In this document: piece after piece, positions 1 to 10,623 of the stretch
How the letters are laid out: each line of letters opens with the position of its first letter
How positions within the stretch are numbered: the first letter of the stretch is position 1
Assembly (NCBI GenBank): GCA_017979445.1
Contig: CM030714.1
Span: forward strand, 15,495,892 to 15,559,891
Source of the DNA: Akebia trifoliata
Taxonomy: Eukaryota > Streptophyta > Magnoliopsida > Ranunculales > Lardizabalaceae
Length of the DNA stretch: 64,000 bases
Direction: 5' to 3'
Notes under the pieces: generated by a model
What the model saw: only the letters and a program-made list of their open reading frames with translations
Databases searched by the model: none
What the model was told of the DNA's origin: nothing
Translations under genes and position numbers: made by a program

Positions 1-862
1 CACATTTTCTCTATAAATAGAGTCTTCATTTCTAGAGAAAGGGTCCCATCTTGGTTCTCTTATCCAAGACTCCTTTAATCTAAGGCTCTTAGCCTATTCT
101 TTTATTTTTTTGTATTTTCATCTTCTAGTTATTTTCTTTTGGTTAAATAGTTTTGTAAGAAGTAGAAGAAGAAGAAGTTGTAATTTTCTTCATGAAATGA
201 AGAAAAGTTATTTTATCTCTTATCTTCCCTCTCTTGCAATGACATTAGGCTAAGTTCCCCTCCATTGGAGAGTGGAAAAGCCTAGAGCAAGTTCTTGTGT
301 TATTTCTAATTTTATGTTTTTCTTTTATTTAAAATACTTATGAATTCTCTTTAAGTTTCTTGCACATTTTATTCTTAATATAGATACTTTATGCTTAGAT
401 TAGATCAAGATAAAGTATGCTTAAATTAGATAATTTGTAGTAAAAAGTTTTCAAAGAATTCTACTTTGTTTTTGTTCCCTTATTTCATTTTATTTGCAAA
501 ACTTTTCGATCTAAGGAGCTAACACCAAGCCCTTATGATTAAGTTATAAAAAGGCTAGAGACTAGGAATTGCTCATTAACACGTTTTAGGTAGATCCACC
601 TCCAATGGTGTTTTAATTCATAAGTTTACTTTCTTTTAATTCCATTTACTTTAGTTTATTTTCTAGCAATTTTACATCTTCTTATAAGTTCAAAAATAGA
701 AAGAAAAATAGTTTTAATTCCTTTTAGTTAATTTGGATTTTATCTTCTTAGCTTAGCTCTATTCATCCTTTCTCTTGGGTTCGATCCCCTACTTGCCCCA
801 CAAGTAAGGTAAAACTAAGATTATTATTAACTCCGGTGAGAAGAACAACGATAGTCTCATCA
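1..862 (+). repeat. Athila-1 5' LTR (3' part only)
   Basis: It matches 9290-10151 base for base in length and ends in CTCATCA, the inverse of the LTR start TGATGAG seen at 8939. A TATA box (TATAAATA) lies at 12-19, so the transcription start should be a few tens of bases downstream and most of this stretch is R/U5. Confidence 0.95.
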
Positions 863-868
863 GAATTT

Positions 869-886
869 TGGCGTCACTGCCGGGGA
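869..886 (+). promoter_or_regulatory. Athila-1 primer-binding site, tRNA-Asp-like
   Basis: TGGCGTCACTGCCGGGGA starts six bases after the LTR end. From the known 3' end of plant tRNA-Asp the expected complement starts TGGCGCCGTTGCCGGG. The match has a few differences in the middle, and tRNA-Asp is the usual Athila primer. The same site occurs in Athila-2 at 45627-45644. Confidence 0.85.
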
Positions 887-2066
887 AAGGTAAAGGTATT
901 AGTGGTAAGTTTTGATTTAAAATTAATTTCTTTCATTTTTATTTTATTTTATTTTTTGTTTTGGTTTCTTTCTATAAGTTCAAGTGTTCTTGAGGTTTTA
1001 AGAGAGAAGAAAGAAGAAAAAAACATTGAAAAAAAAAAAAGTCATTCCCGTTTATTTTTTCACTCTTGACAGCAGAACTTAAACTGACTGTAACTTTCTA
1101 CTCTGATCTTCGATTATCTATTATAATATATCGATTTGGGGTAGAACAAAATTTTCTATAAAATATGATAAAGTCAGCAAGATTGTGGTAAGTCAGATTC
1201 TGTTTTTGAGTCCGTTTACTATCATTTCTGCTAATATTTCTGTTTTGCTTCTTGTAGGTGAACATTTTTTTTTCTTTTCTTTCAATTTCCTTGAATCTTT
1301 AGTTAGGTTTATTTTTCTGTTTTAGAAACACTTGTATAAGATTCTTTGTAATTTTTTTTAATTATCCAAGAAGGCTTGGATTGTAATAGACTAAGGAAGG
1401 ACGACGGGTGGACAATACCGTCACGGCTCCTTAGGTTCGCACACCAAAATTGGAGTTGGTGGCCTAAGTCGACTCAAACTGTCTTCACCCCGTTTAGCAC
1501 GGGAGGTAATCTCAAAACACCCACGCCTCTCTTTGCTAGTGGGTTACTCCTTGCCTTTGTATGTTATTTTTCCAATTTGCACACACTTGGAATAGTTAAT
1601 TAAGTAGTAAAGAGCACCCCTCTCCTAGGGATGGCATGATAAGATAAGGATTGGAAGTCATTACCAATTCCTTACTCTAATTAGGATAATCAACTCACTA
1701 GTCATCCAATCAAATTAATTAAAATCAATTAGACTTGACTATAGGGCCCACGAGCTCAATAAGAGAAATTCCGCTTCAAGTTGTGCCAATTGCGTTTTTT
1801 GATCATTTTTTTATCTAGTAAGATCTTGCCCTTTGAGGGGATAGACTCAGTCTATTCAAGAAAGGAGGTATTTAAGAGTGCCCTTGCTTATGCATTGTGC
1901 GCCTCCTCCGATCTGGAGATCCGAATGATTCAAACTTGACTTCATAGAACCGAGTTGGAAGGCTAGTTGCGCTATTTCTACCCAGTTAGGAGCTGTCTAG
2001 CTTTAGGCAACCTATCTAGGTCCAGTCTTTTCTTTTTGTGATTGTTTGATCGACTGTGTGATTTGC
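887..2066 (+). other. Athila-1 untranslated leader between PBS and gag
   Basis: There is no convincing ORF in 1.18 kb. The part from about 1365 to 1960 is clearly alignable with the Athila-2 leader (about 46140-46647), for example around 'ggacgacgg' and 'acgggaggtaat'. The last 200 bp also resemble the leaders of the Tat elements in the window and contain the palindromes annotated separately. Short pyrimidine and A-rich tracts occur at 900-1040 and 1260-1360. Confidence 0.8.
1820..1855 (+). promoter_or_regulatory. Paired palindromes in Athila-1 leader (candidate RNA dimerisation/packaging element)
   Basis: AAGATCTT (1820-1827) and ATAGACT-C-AGTCTAT (1841-1855) are self-complementary and lie 13 bases apart. 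Equivalent palindromes with the same flanking words ('cttgccc', 'gaggtatttaag', 'gcattgtgcgcc') occur in the Tat-1 and Tat-2 leaders in the matching sense orientation, and in degraded form in Athila-2. The function is inferred from position only. Confidence 0.5.
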
Positions 2067-3517
2067 ATGCTTGGTAGACGTTCACAAAACAACGTGTTAG
2101 AACCATTTGATCCTGAGATCGAACGTACCATCAGTAGGATACGCAAGACACCATCAGTAGTTATGATGGGTGATCGAGAGCGAACTCTCAATGAGCTCTT
2201 CGCTCCAGCTTCCGCATCTCCTCCTACATGCATTGTTTTACCATTGAACAATGCACCTCAGTTTGAAATTAGGGCTGCCACCATTAATATGCTCCCTAAG
2301 TTCCACGGTTTAGAGCGTGAACAACCTTACACCCATCTTAATCGATTCTTGACTATATGTCAAACTTTTAGAAATCAGAATCTAGATGAGGAGAGTATCA
2401 AGCTTATTCTGTTCCCGTTATCCTTGGAAGACCACGCAGCTGCGTGGTTGAACTCCCTAACACCCAATTCCATATCTACCTGGGATGTTCTATCCAAGAA
2501 ATTTATGGCCAAATTCTATCCCGTGGCCAAAACTGAGAAAATGAAGGACTCTATTAGAAATTTTAGAGCCCGTCCTGATGATGAATTTTCCCAAACTTGG
2601 GAAAGATTCAATGATTTATTGGTCAAGTGCCCACACCATGGCATTGACAAAGCACAGTTGGTGCAAAGTTTTTATAGAGGATTAACAATGAATCAACGTA
2701 CCTTAGTCGAGTCAATGCATAAGGGTCAGTTCATGAACCAGACTCCCAACCAAGCGTATGATTTCCTCGTAGAGTTAGCCGAGAGTGCTCAAAATTGGAG
2801 TACTAACCAAGAAGAATTTGATAGAGATGATCCGATTAGAAAGACAGGCATGTATGAGATGAAGGCAGACCCTGATCTCAAAAATGTTATGTCTAGTCTA
2901 GTGAGTGGGATGAACAATCTCACGAAGAAGTTAGATGCCTTTACCATCTCAGCATCCAAACCTCACCTAGACCCTCGTGCAATTTCGCAGGTAACTATCA
3001 AACCGAGTTCTTTGTGCGTCATATGTGACGACAACGACCATTTGGTCGAGTGTTGTCCCACCTTGCCTCAAATCAAAGCTGAACAAGCAAATGGGATTAA
3101 TGGCTATAGTACTTTTAGGAAGCCAACTCCAAACTCTTTTAACCAAACGTATCACCCAGATAATAGGTTCCATCCTAATTTCTCATACAGACAGAACGAA
3201 CCTATTCAATCTAGTGGTCCGTCAGGTTACAATAGAGTTTTCCTAGGCAATCTGGTTCTTCCACAAACCAAGCTATTGTTCCTCAAGTCCCTTATCAACC
3301 CCAACAATCTACAGATTGCAGAGCCATCATACCAGATCCCATGACCAATTACCAGCAGCCTGCCCAACAACAGTCGTCCTTAGAATCTATGATTGCCGAG
3401 TTGATGAGACAGCAACAGCAGTTCATCCAAACTCAACAGCAAACCCATCAAAATCAAACTCAGATTAACCAGGTCACTGCGCAATCCATAGCTAAGATGG
3501 AAGTTCAGTTGGGGTAG
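2067..3517 (+). pseudogene. gag: Athila-1 gag (capsid/nucleocapsid), frameshifted near its C-terminus
   Basis: Gag forms the virus-like particle and packages the RNA. The first ATG is at 2067; the frame is open from upstream but only through a TTG. The Athila-type gag core, with words such as MLPKFHGLE and AAWLNSL, spans roughly residues 75-235. A CCHC zinc knuckle (CVICDDNDHLVECC) lies at about residue 325. A frameshift between about 3235 and 3247 moves the Gln-rich tail (about 3248-3514) into another frame. That frame then meets a TAG at 3515-3517 and continues open into the protease region. Gag and pol were probably one long frame originally. The long undamaged core agrees with a fairly recent insertion. 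Confidence 0.9.
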
Positions 3518-4939
3518 TTAGCTCTCTCCTTGAGTGGGAGAGAGAAAGGTCAATTTCCTAGTCAGACTATCCCTAACCCTAGAGGTCAACCTTTGATTCC
3601 AAACGGATCGAAAGGTCAATACGAAGTAGGAAGCCATTCTGAAGCTCCACAAGACTCAGTCCAGGCTATCCACACCTTGCGTTCGAAAAAAAAAGTGGAC
3701 AACAAGGTCCAACCTTTTGACATGGGAGAAAAAGTCCTAGAGAAGGACAAAGTTCAAAAAGAAGTCATAGAGTTTCCAATAGAGAAAGAGAAAGATTTGG
3801 AAAATCCTCCTATCATTTTGCCAATTCCAAAAGCTCCATTTTCCCATCGCCTTAGAGATTCTAAAAAAGATAAGCAATTTGAGGGTGTCTTAGAAGTCTT
3901 TCAAAATGTGCATATCAATATCCCATTCCTAGATGCCATTAAGCAGATACCTTCTTATGCGAAATTCCTAAAGGATTTGACCACAGCTAAAAGAAAAATA
4001 CCATTTCCTCGAGAAGCTATCATGGCAGCCCAAGCTTCGTCGCTCATCCAACAAACGATTGCACCAAAATTTAAGGATCCTGGATGTCCAATAATTTCCA
4101 TTCATATTGGAAATCAAGTGGTCAAAAAATGTCTCTTAGACTTAGGGGCTAGTGTGAATCTTTTACCATATTCGGTTTATAAACAATTAGGTTTGGGGGT
4201 TTTGAAACCCACCGATATCACGTTGAGTCTAGCCGATAGGTCCATAAAAATTTCAAAAGGTATAATTGAGGACGTGATAGTTAAAGTCAAAGATTTCTAT
4301 TTCCCTGTTGATTTTGTTGTCTTAGACACAGAGCCAGTCATCAATTCGAACAGTTATATTCCTATCATCTTAGGACGTCCATTCTTAGCCACGTCTGACG
4401 CAGTCATTCATTGTAGAAACGAAATTATGACTTTAGCATTTGGAGATATGAAAGTGAAACTGAACGTCTTCCACAATTTCCAAGGAATTGATGTAGATGA
4501 TGGTATGGAGGAAGTGAACATGATAGATACGCTAGTCAATCAAACGTATCAAGAGTTAGGGTACTCTGATCCCCTAACAAAATGTTTGGCTCACTTTGGC
4601 CTTGACTTGGACGTCGAAGAGTCTATAAGCGAAGTCAATGCTTTGCTTGAATCTGTTCCACTCTTAGATTCTGTGCGGTGGCACGCAAAAACTGAAAGTC
4701 TTCCTGTGCGCACATCCAATCTTGTTCCTTCTTATATCGAGCCTCCAAAATTAGAACTCAAGTCGCTTCCAGAGACCTTGAGATATGCATTTCTTGGTAA
4801 GAATCAAACCTTGCCCGTGATCATTTCCTCTCACCTTAATGAAGTTCAAGAGGGAAAGTTGTTAGGAGTATTAAAAGAACATCAAGAAGCTATTGGTTGG
4901 AGCATAGCTGACATCAAGGAATTAGTCCATCTGTGGTAA
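3518..4939 (+). pseudogene. pol: Athila-1 aspartic protease region and linker to RT
   Basis: This is the retropepsin that cleaves the polyprotein. The frame is open for about 470 codons after the TAG at 3515-3517. The Athila-type active site LLDLGASVNLLP is visible near 4137-4170, with the second conserved block IILGRPFLAT near 4370-4392. A charged, low-complexity linker precedes the protease. After the protease an acidic linker leads to the start of the RT segment. The frame breaks near 4916-4923, where the sequence is consistent with loss of one base in a G run, and stops at 4937-4939. The next domain resumes in a different frame. Confidence 0.88.
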
Positions 4940-5522
4940 TGCACCATATTCGTTTAGAGATTTCGCTAAGCCTTCCTTAGAACCTCAGAGACGGCTAAAT
5001 CCTATCATGAAAGACGTAGTTCGGATGGAAGTGATGAAATTGCTAGATGCGGGTATTATCTATCCTATCTCTGACAGTCGTTGGGTGAGTCCTATACAAG
5101 TAGTTCCTAAGAAGTCTGGTATCACTATGGTAGTGAACCAAGACAATGAATTAATCCCCACTCGAGTCCAAAATAGATGGAGAGTGTGTATTGACTATAG
5201 GAAACTCAACTCGATGACTCCTAAGGATCATTTCCCCTTACCTTTCATTGATAAAATGTTAGGGCGTCTGGCAGGACATTCTTACTATTGCTTCTTAGAT
5301 GGTTATTCCGGGTACAACCAGATACCCGTTGCTCCAATCGATCAAGAGAAAATAACTTTTACCTGCCCTTTCGAAACTTTCACGTATCGTCGCATACCTT
5401 TTGGATTGTGCAATGCACCCGCTACTTTTCAACGGTGCATGATGAGTATATTTTTCGACATGCTAGAAAAATATCTCGAAGTATTCATGGACGATTTTTC
5501 AGTTTTTTGGATCAAGTTTTGA
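4940..5522 (+). pseudogene. pol: Athila-1 reverse transcriptase, N-terminal and palm part
   Basis: Reverse transcriptase copies the genomic RNA into DNA. Coding resemblance starts at about 4940, directly after the frameshift, and the open segment runs to the stop at 5522. Visible blocks are GIIYPISDSRWVSP, DYRKLNSMTPKDHFPLPF, CFLDGYSGYNQIP, PFGLCNAPATFQRCMMS and the catalytic FMDDFSV box (the YMDD equivalent) near 5488-5505. A run of six T at 5503-5508, immediately after the catalytic box, appears to carry one extra T. It shifts the frame and gives a premature stop about five codons later. All catalytic residues I can see are kept. Confidence 0.93.
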
Positions 5523-6192
5523 TGAATGTCTCCATCACTTGACTTTGGTTCTTGTACATTGCAAAGAGGTCAATCTAGTCCTCAATTGGGAAAAATGCCA
5601 TTTCATGGTAACATCGGGGATTGTGCTAGGGCACATTGTTTCTGCTACGGGGATTGAGGTAGATAAGGCAAAGGTAGGTCTAATTGAAAAATTACCACCT
5701 CTTAGAACGGTCAAAGAAATTAGATCATTCCTAGGCCATGCAGGTTTCTATCGTAGATTCATTAAAGATTTTGGAAAAATCTCGAAACCTTTATGTGAGC
5801 TATTGGGAAAGGATGTTCCTTTCGACTTTTCAGAGTCATGTCTTTCTGCGTTCAACAAGTTCAAGTCTGACTTAACCTCGGCACCTATTATTCAACCTCC
5901 AAACTGGAGCATTCCATTCGAAGTTATGTGCGACGCTTCATATTATGCAATAGGCGCTGTTTTGGGTCAGCGAATTGAAAAACAACCTCATGTTATCCAA
6001 TATGCTAGTAAAACCCCAAACGATGCTAAGCTTAATTACTCTACAACAGAGAAGGAAATGCTAGCAGTGGTCTATGCCATTGAAAAATTTCGCCCCTACC
6101 TCATAGGATCTAAAGTCGTAATCTACACAGACCACGCAGCATTGAAGTACCTTCTATCAAAGAAAGATGCTAAAGCAAGGTTAATCCGTTAG
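5523..6192 (+). pseudogene. pol: Athila-1 RT thumb and RNase H
   Basis: This continues the RT from 5522 in the shifted frame. The block [12 protein letters not shown] is followed by [19 protein letters not shown], then the [15 protein letters not shown] connection. RNase H follows, with the first catalytic Asp in [16 protein letters not shown], a Glu in [12 protein letters not shown] and an Asp in [10 protein letters not shown]. It ends at a TAG at 6190-6192, at a place where Athila elements normally have Trp after RLIR. The same frame stays open on the other side. RNase H degrades the RNA strand of the RNA:DNA hybrid and leaves the PPT primer. Confidence 0.92.
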
Positions 6193-7653
6193 ATTCTACT
6201 TCTACAAGAGTTTGATCTCGAGATTCGAGACAAAAAAGGGACAGAAAATGTCGTAGCTGATCACTTGTCTATGATAGTTAACAAGTCATCCGAGGAATCC
6301 TTAACCATCTCTGAATCCTTTCCCGATGAGCAATTTATGCAAATCTCTCAAGCCAATGCTCCATGGTATGCGGACATTGTCAACTACCTAGTTACAGGTC
6401 AATTCCCAGTCGAAATGACTAGTCAAGAGAAACTCCGTCTTCTGTCAAAAATAAAATGGTATTTCTGGGATGAGCCATACTTATTTAAGTATTGTCCTGA
6501 TCAAATTATTAGACGTTGTATTCCAACCTATGAGCAAGTCAGTATCCTAGAATTTTGCCATAATCATGCCTGCGGAGGGCACTTCAGTGGTAAGAAGACC
6601 GCCATGAAAATCCTACAATGCGGTTTTTTCTGGCCTAGTATTTTTCGTGATGCCCACGAGTTTAACAAATTTTGTGATAGATGTCAAAGATTAGGAAAAA
6701 TCTCTAAGAGAAATGAAATGCCTCAAAATCCTATGCTGATCATCAAAATTTTTGACGTGTGGGATATAGACTTCATGGGACCCTTTCCTATCTCCCAGGG
6801 TTACCAATACATCCTAGTTGCCGTTGACTATGTGTCAAAATGGGTCGAAGCTGTGGCATGTAGAACTAATGATCACAAGGTTGTGATAAAATTCATCAAG
6901 GAGACGATTTTTTCAAGATTTGATACTCCGCGAGCTATCATAAGTGATGGTGGCTCGCATTTTTGTAACAAGATCTTTCCTGCGTTGATGAAGAAATACC
7001 TTATAACGCATAAGGTTGCCACACCTTACCACCCACAAACAAGTGGACAAGTGGAGATTTCTAACAGGGAAATAAAGACTATCTTAGAAAAAACAGTCAA
7101 TCCTTCAAGGAAAGATTGGTCTTTGAGATTGAGTGATTCACTCTGGGCCTATAGGACTGCATTCAAGACACCCATAGGGATGTCTCCCTACCGGTTAGTT
7201 TTTGGCAAGGCCTGCCATCTCCCTGTAGAACTAGAACATCATGCATATTGGGCGATTAAACGCCTCAACTTTGATTTTGATAAAGCCGGTGAGAAGCGAA
7301 AGTTACAACTAGACGAGTTAGAAGAGATTAGAAATGACTCGTATGATTGTGCCAAAAGGTATACAGAGCGTACCAAATTCTTTCACGATAGGCACATTCT
7401 TAGGAGGAATTTCATTCCTAATCAAAAAGTTTTGTTGTATGATAATAGACTCTACCTTTTTCTAGGAAAACTTAAGTCTCAATGGACTGGCCCATATATT
7501 ATCCAAACAGTTTACCCGTATGGTGCTGTTGAAGTCCTAAATCCTAAGGACGGATCCACTTTCAAAGTGAATGGCCAACGTCTCAAACCGTTTCTCGAGT
7601 ATGTTCCGCAGGACGAAGTTCTTTTTCTCGATGATCCCGTCTATCAAAATTAA
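6193..7653 (+). CDS. pol: Athila-1 integrase (same frame as RNase H after the TAG)
   Basis: Integrase inserts the element DNA and makes the target duplication. The segment starts with the end of RNase H ([10 protein letters not shown]) and the Athila-typical VADHLS. An HHCC zinc domain follows (H and H around [11 protein letters not shown] and C in FCDRCQRLG). The catalytic core has Asp in [10 protein letters not shown], Asp in IISDGGSHF and Glu in [13 protein letters not shown]. The C-terminal domain ends with WTGPYIIQ and [16 protein letters not shown]. No chromodomain is seen, as expected for Athila. The open segment is intact over more than 460 codons. A normal start codon is not expected because it is part of the gag-pol polyprotein. 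Confidence 0.94.
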   Translation: MLLLQEFDLEIRDKKGTENVVADHLSMIVNKSSEESLTISESFPDEQFMQISQANAPWYADIVNYLVTGQFPVEMTSQEKLRLLSKIKWYFWDEPYLFKYCPDQIIRRCIPTYEQVSILEFCHNHACGGHFSGKKTAMKILQCGFFWPSIFRDAHEFNKFCDRCQRLGKISKRNEMPQNPMLIIKIFDVWDIDFMGPFPISQGYQYILVAVDYVSKWVEAVACRTNDHKVVIKFIKETIFSRFDTPRAIISDGGSHFCNKIFPALMKKYLITHKVATPYHPQTSGQVEISNREIKTILEKTVNPSRKDWSLRLSDSLWAYRTAFKTPIGMSPYRLVFGKACHLPVELEHHAYWAIKRLNFDFDKAGEKRKLQLDELEEIRNDSYDCAKRYTERTKFFHDRHILRRNFIPNQKVLLYDNRLYLFLGKLKSQWTGPYIIQTVYPYGAVEVLNPKDGSTFKVNGQRLKPFLEYVPQDEVLFLDDPVYQN

Positions 7654-7850
7654 CTATGTTTTCGTCTAGCTAAAGACGTTAAACTTAGCGCTTCTGGGAG
7701 ACAATCCATGCACTTCAAGGGACATTGTGTTAAATATCAACATGACTATAGGGTCTGTCTCAGGTACTATCTAACCCACTTCATTTCATTTTGTCAATTT
7801 AAATTTTACTTTTGCATGTATATGTTGAAATATTGAGGACAATATAATGT

Positions 7851-7865
7851 TTAAGTTTGGGGGTA
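7851..7865 (+). promoter_or_regulatory. Internal polypurine-tract-like copy in Athila-1
   Basis: TTAAGTTTGGGGGTA closely resembles the true PPT in front of the 3' LTR (AAGTTTGGAGGTG at 8926-8938) but lies 1.07 kb upstream of that LTR. Athila-2 has the same arrangement (56961-56971, 1.1 kb upstream). It could serve as a second plus-strand priming site; this is inference. Confidence 0.5.
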
Positions 7866-8854
7866 TATGGGTCGGATTTCCACTTATTATTTTCACCTCT
7901 TAAAAAAAAAAAAAAAAAATTTTTTTTTAGTTGGCGACTTTGTTGTATTTTACTCAAAATCTTAGCTTGTATCTTTAAGCACTTAGTTAAAAATATTTAA
8001 TCAATCTTTTATTGGAAGCTATGATCTGGAGTCTCCATTTGTGTTTCTCTTAGGCAAAAATTAGAACAAAGTTATCTTTTGGTTTATAATCACTTCTAAT
8101 AAGGTTACCAAGAGTCTAGATTGTATTAAAAGAGCTTATTACCTTCTTTCTACCTAGAATTTAAGGAAAAATTAGGTTTGATGAACTTTGACTTCCTTGT
8201 TCAATTGGTTGGCTGATTAGAAGAAAAATAGAACTGGGTTGTATACACCTTGTACAGCAACTATTGAATTAGACTGGGTACCTTGAAAAGGGTTGCCTAC
8301 TTTTCTTAGAAAATGAATGAAGAAGTAATAGAAAAAAAGAGACCTTTCAAAAAAATAAAAAATAAAATAAAAGATCTAAAAGTTTATGTAAAGTTTTAGT
8401 AGGGTGAAAGCCATCAAGTGTAAAAATGTGAATATACTGGAATATCACAGATAAAGCCCCTTAAAGGTATTAAAGTGAATATCCACACTTCTCACTACCC
8501 CAGACAGGATGCTAAGTTTAGAATTAAACCCTAAGTTACTCCAGCTATTCTTGAGTAGTTAGAAGGTTAAAACTCATTTGAGGAAATCGAATCTCTTAAA
8601 TTTCTAAGTTAGAATCACTATAGCTCAAAGGTCAATTTAAGTCTAAGTTTTGTCATAGAGAAATAAGGGTTGGAACTCTATACCAAGCAGTACTTCCAAT
8701 TGATTGAAAAAAAAAAGACTTGTGCTTTTCAATATAAGTTTTGATTTTGACTATTTTATTTCAAAGTTGTTTTCAAATTTTGTGGGTATATTTTCTGCAA
8801 ACCCTCACGAGTCAAACTCATCCACTAGGGGTAACCTAGAGGTTCAAGGGCTTG

Positions 8855-8873
8855 CTGCATTCGCTAAATGCAG
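8855..8873 (+). other. 3' stem-loop near the PPT of Athila-1
   Basis: CTGCATT-CGCTA-AATGCAG forms a perfect 7-bp stem with a 5-base loop, 53 bases before the PPT. Athila-2 keeps a 6-bp version at 57993-58011 with a different loop. Confidence 0.5.
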
Positions 8874-8925
8874 TCGAGGTACCTGCAAAAGTGACAGTTT
8901 TATTTTCTAGGGACTAGAAAAAGGT

Positions 8926-8938
8926 AAGTTTGGAGGTG
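8926..8938 (+). promoter_or_regulatory. Athila-1 polypurine tract
   Basis: AAGTTTGGAGGTG directly abuts the 3' LTR start TGATGAG. This is the expected plus-strand primer position. Confidence 0.8.
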
Positions 8939-10151
8939 TGATGAGTGTTTCCAAACACTCAATTATACACACAATTTTCGGATATTTATCTTGATTTTTG
9001 TACCTATTTATCCATATTAAGATAATAATCATGATAAGCCTCAAATCACCACGTTGCATGTTAATTAGGCTTAATTATATATAAATAAATTCATTTACTA
9101 AATAAATCTAATTACGTGTGTTTCTTGTGCAGAAAATCAATAAATTGGAATCAAAATCTCAAGACAAAAGCATTTGGGCCCACTTTGGAATGTCCTAATC
9201 CTTTGGAATGCCCTAATCCTTAACTCATATTCTCGTCTTTTGTCTTTTTGTGCAAAGAAAAGTTGAGACTACTTTTAGACTCTTCTACACACATTTTCTC
9301 TATAAATAAAGCCTTCATTTCTAGAGAAAGGGTCCCATCTTGGTTCTCTTATCCAAGACTCCTTTAATCTAAGGCTCTTAGCCTATTCTCTTATTTTTTT
9401 GTATTTTCATCTTCTAGTTATTTTCTTTTGGTTAAATAGTCTTGTAAGAAGTAGAAGAAGAAGAAGTTGTAATTTTCTCCATGAAATGAAGAAAAGTTTT
9501 TTCATCTCTTATCTTCCCTCTCTTGCAATGACATTAGGCTAAGTTCCCCTCCATTGGAGAGTGGAAAAGCATAGAGCAAGTTCTTGTGTTATTTCTAATT
9601 TTATGCCTTTCTTTTATTTAAAATGCTTATGGATTCTCTTTAAGTTTCTTGCACATTTTATTCTTAATATAGATACTTTATGCTTAGATTAGATCAAGAT
9701 AAAGTATGCTTAAATTAGATAATTTGTAGTAAGAAGTTTTCAAAGAATTCTACTTTGTTTTTGTTCCCTTATTTTATTTTATTTGCAAAACTTTCCGATC
9801 TAAGGAGCTAACACCAAGCCCTTATGATTGAGTTATAAAAAAGCTAGAGACTAGGAATTGCTCATTAACATGTTTTAGGTCGATCCACCTCCAATGGTAT
9901 TTTAATTCATAAGTTTACTTGCTTTTAATTTCATTTACTTTAGTTTATTTTCTAGCAATTTTATATCTTCTTATAAGTTCAAAAATACAAAGAAAAATAG
10001 TTTTAATTCCTTTTAGTTAATTTGGATTTTATCTTCTTAGCTTAGCTCTATTCCTCCTTTCTCTTGGGTTCGATCCCCTATTTGCCCCACAAGTAAAGTA
10101 AAACTAAGATTATTATTAACTCCGGTGAGAAGAACAACGATAGTCTCATCA
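8939..10151 (+). repeat. Athila-1 3' LTR, complete (1213 bp)
   Basis: It starts TGATGAG and ends CTCATCA, a perfect 7-bp terminal inverted repeat. A TATA box (TATAAATA) is at 9301-9308, giving a U3 of about 390 bp. The sequence after the LTR (CCCAG, 10152-10156) would be the right target duplication; its left partner is outside the window. Confidence 0.97.
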
Positions 10152-10404
10152 CCCAGTCGATACCAGTGGGAAAGGGTGATTCTTTCTCTTGGCTTGTGGT
10201 GATTTCCATTTTTACAAGCCCTTGAGTTTTTTCTGATAGATTTTTGTCGGAATTCCCATTGAATAAAACATCAATACCTTCTACGAAGGATGGTTGGGAC
10301 TCAACAACTGAGTCTTCTTGAATGTGTACAGGTTTGAAACTTTTTGTTCTCGACTTTATAGTTGGTTTTGTTGGCAGTGGTTCTAATAAACTGTCGAGTT
10401 TGAC

Positions 10405-10623
10405 CTAAGATTTTGGGAAGCTAATGCTGATATGAGGGACCTTGCCCAGATTCCAGACATTTAGTTCACGATTTTGTTTTCTAACTAATCGAAGTTCCCT
10501 CTTTTTGTCGTTCATATCTGATATATCCTTTTTCGTGGGCCTAAACGTCAAACCGAAATAAGGAATATGTTTCTTTGCTTCGACTGGTGTATATTTCCCT
10601 TTTCTTCCTGGCCCCAACCCTTA
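10405..10623 (-). pseudogene. pol: Tat-1 G-patch-like segment after protease
   Basis: GLGPGRKGKYTPVEAKKH and YFGLTFRPTKKD correspond to the short Gly-rich segment that follows protease in Tat elements (compare GMGLGRKQQGIKEAPLIKEA in Tat-2). A TAA at 10621-10623 separates it from the protease frame. Between it and the Athila-1 edge at 10152 only stop-riddled linker sequence remains. Confidence 0.65.

Larger units (their letters stand above)
7654..8938 (+). other. Athila-1 3' untranslated region
   Basis: There is no ORF of note in 1.3 kb. Large parts align with the matching region of Athila-2 (56456-58086). Shared parts are the 'gacgttaaactt' block just after the stop, the 'ttgaggacaatat' block followed by an internal PPT copy, the 'gggtaccttgaaaagggtt' block near 8276, the 'atatcacagataaagcccc' block near 8441, and 'aaccctcacgagtcaaactc' near 8800. 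Conservation between two diverged copies suggests constraint on RNA structure or a regulatory role; it could also be simple shared descent. Confidence 0.8.
1..10151 (+). mobile_element. Athila-type Ty3/gypsy LTR retrotransposon (Athila-1), nearly complete
   Basis: The order is 5' LTR, tRNA-Asp-like PBS, 1.2-kb leader, gag, protease, RT, RNase H, integrase, 1.3-kb 3' untranslated region, PPT and 3' LTR. The lineage call rests on gag and protease features typical of Athila (active site DLGAS) and on the RT box FMDDFSV. The left end runs off the window: position 1 aligns with 9290 of the 3' LTR, so about 351 bp are missing and the whole element would be about 10.5 kb. No envelope-like ORF lies between integrase and 3' LTR. 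A hand alignment of the two LTRs over 862 bp gave about 27 substitutions and no indels (about 3%), so the insertion is young compared with its surroundings. It interrupts the coding part of Tat-1. Confidence 0.96.

Noticed and set aside
7654..8938. Envelope-like gene between integrase and 3' LTR of Athila-1
   Set aside because: Some Athila elements have one, but the longest frame here is about 68 codons, it follows an A run, and it shows no signal peptide or membrane anchor.
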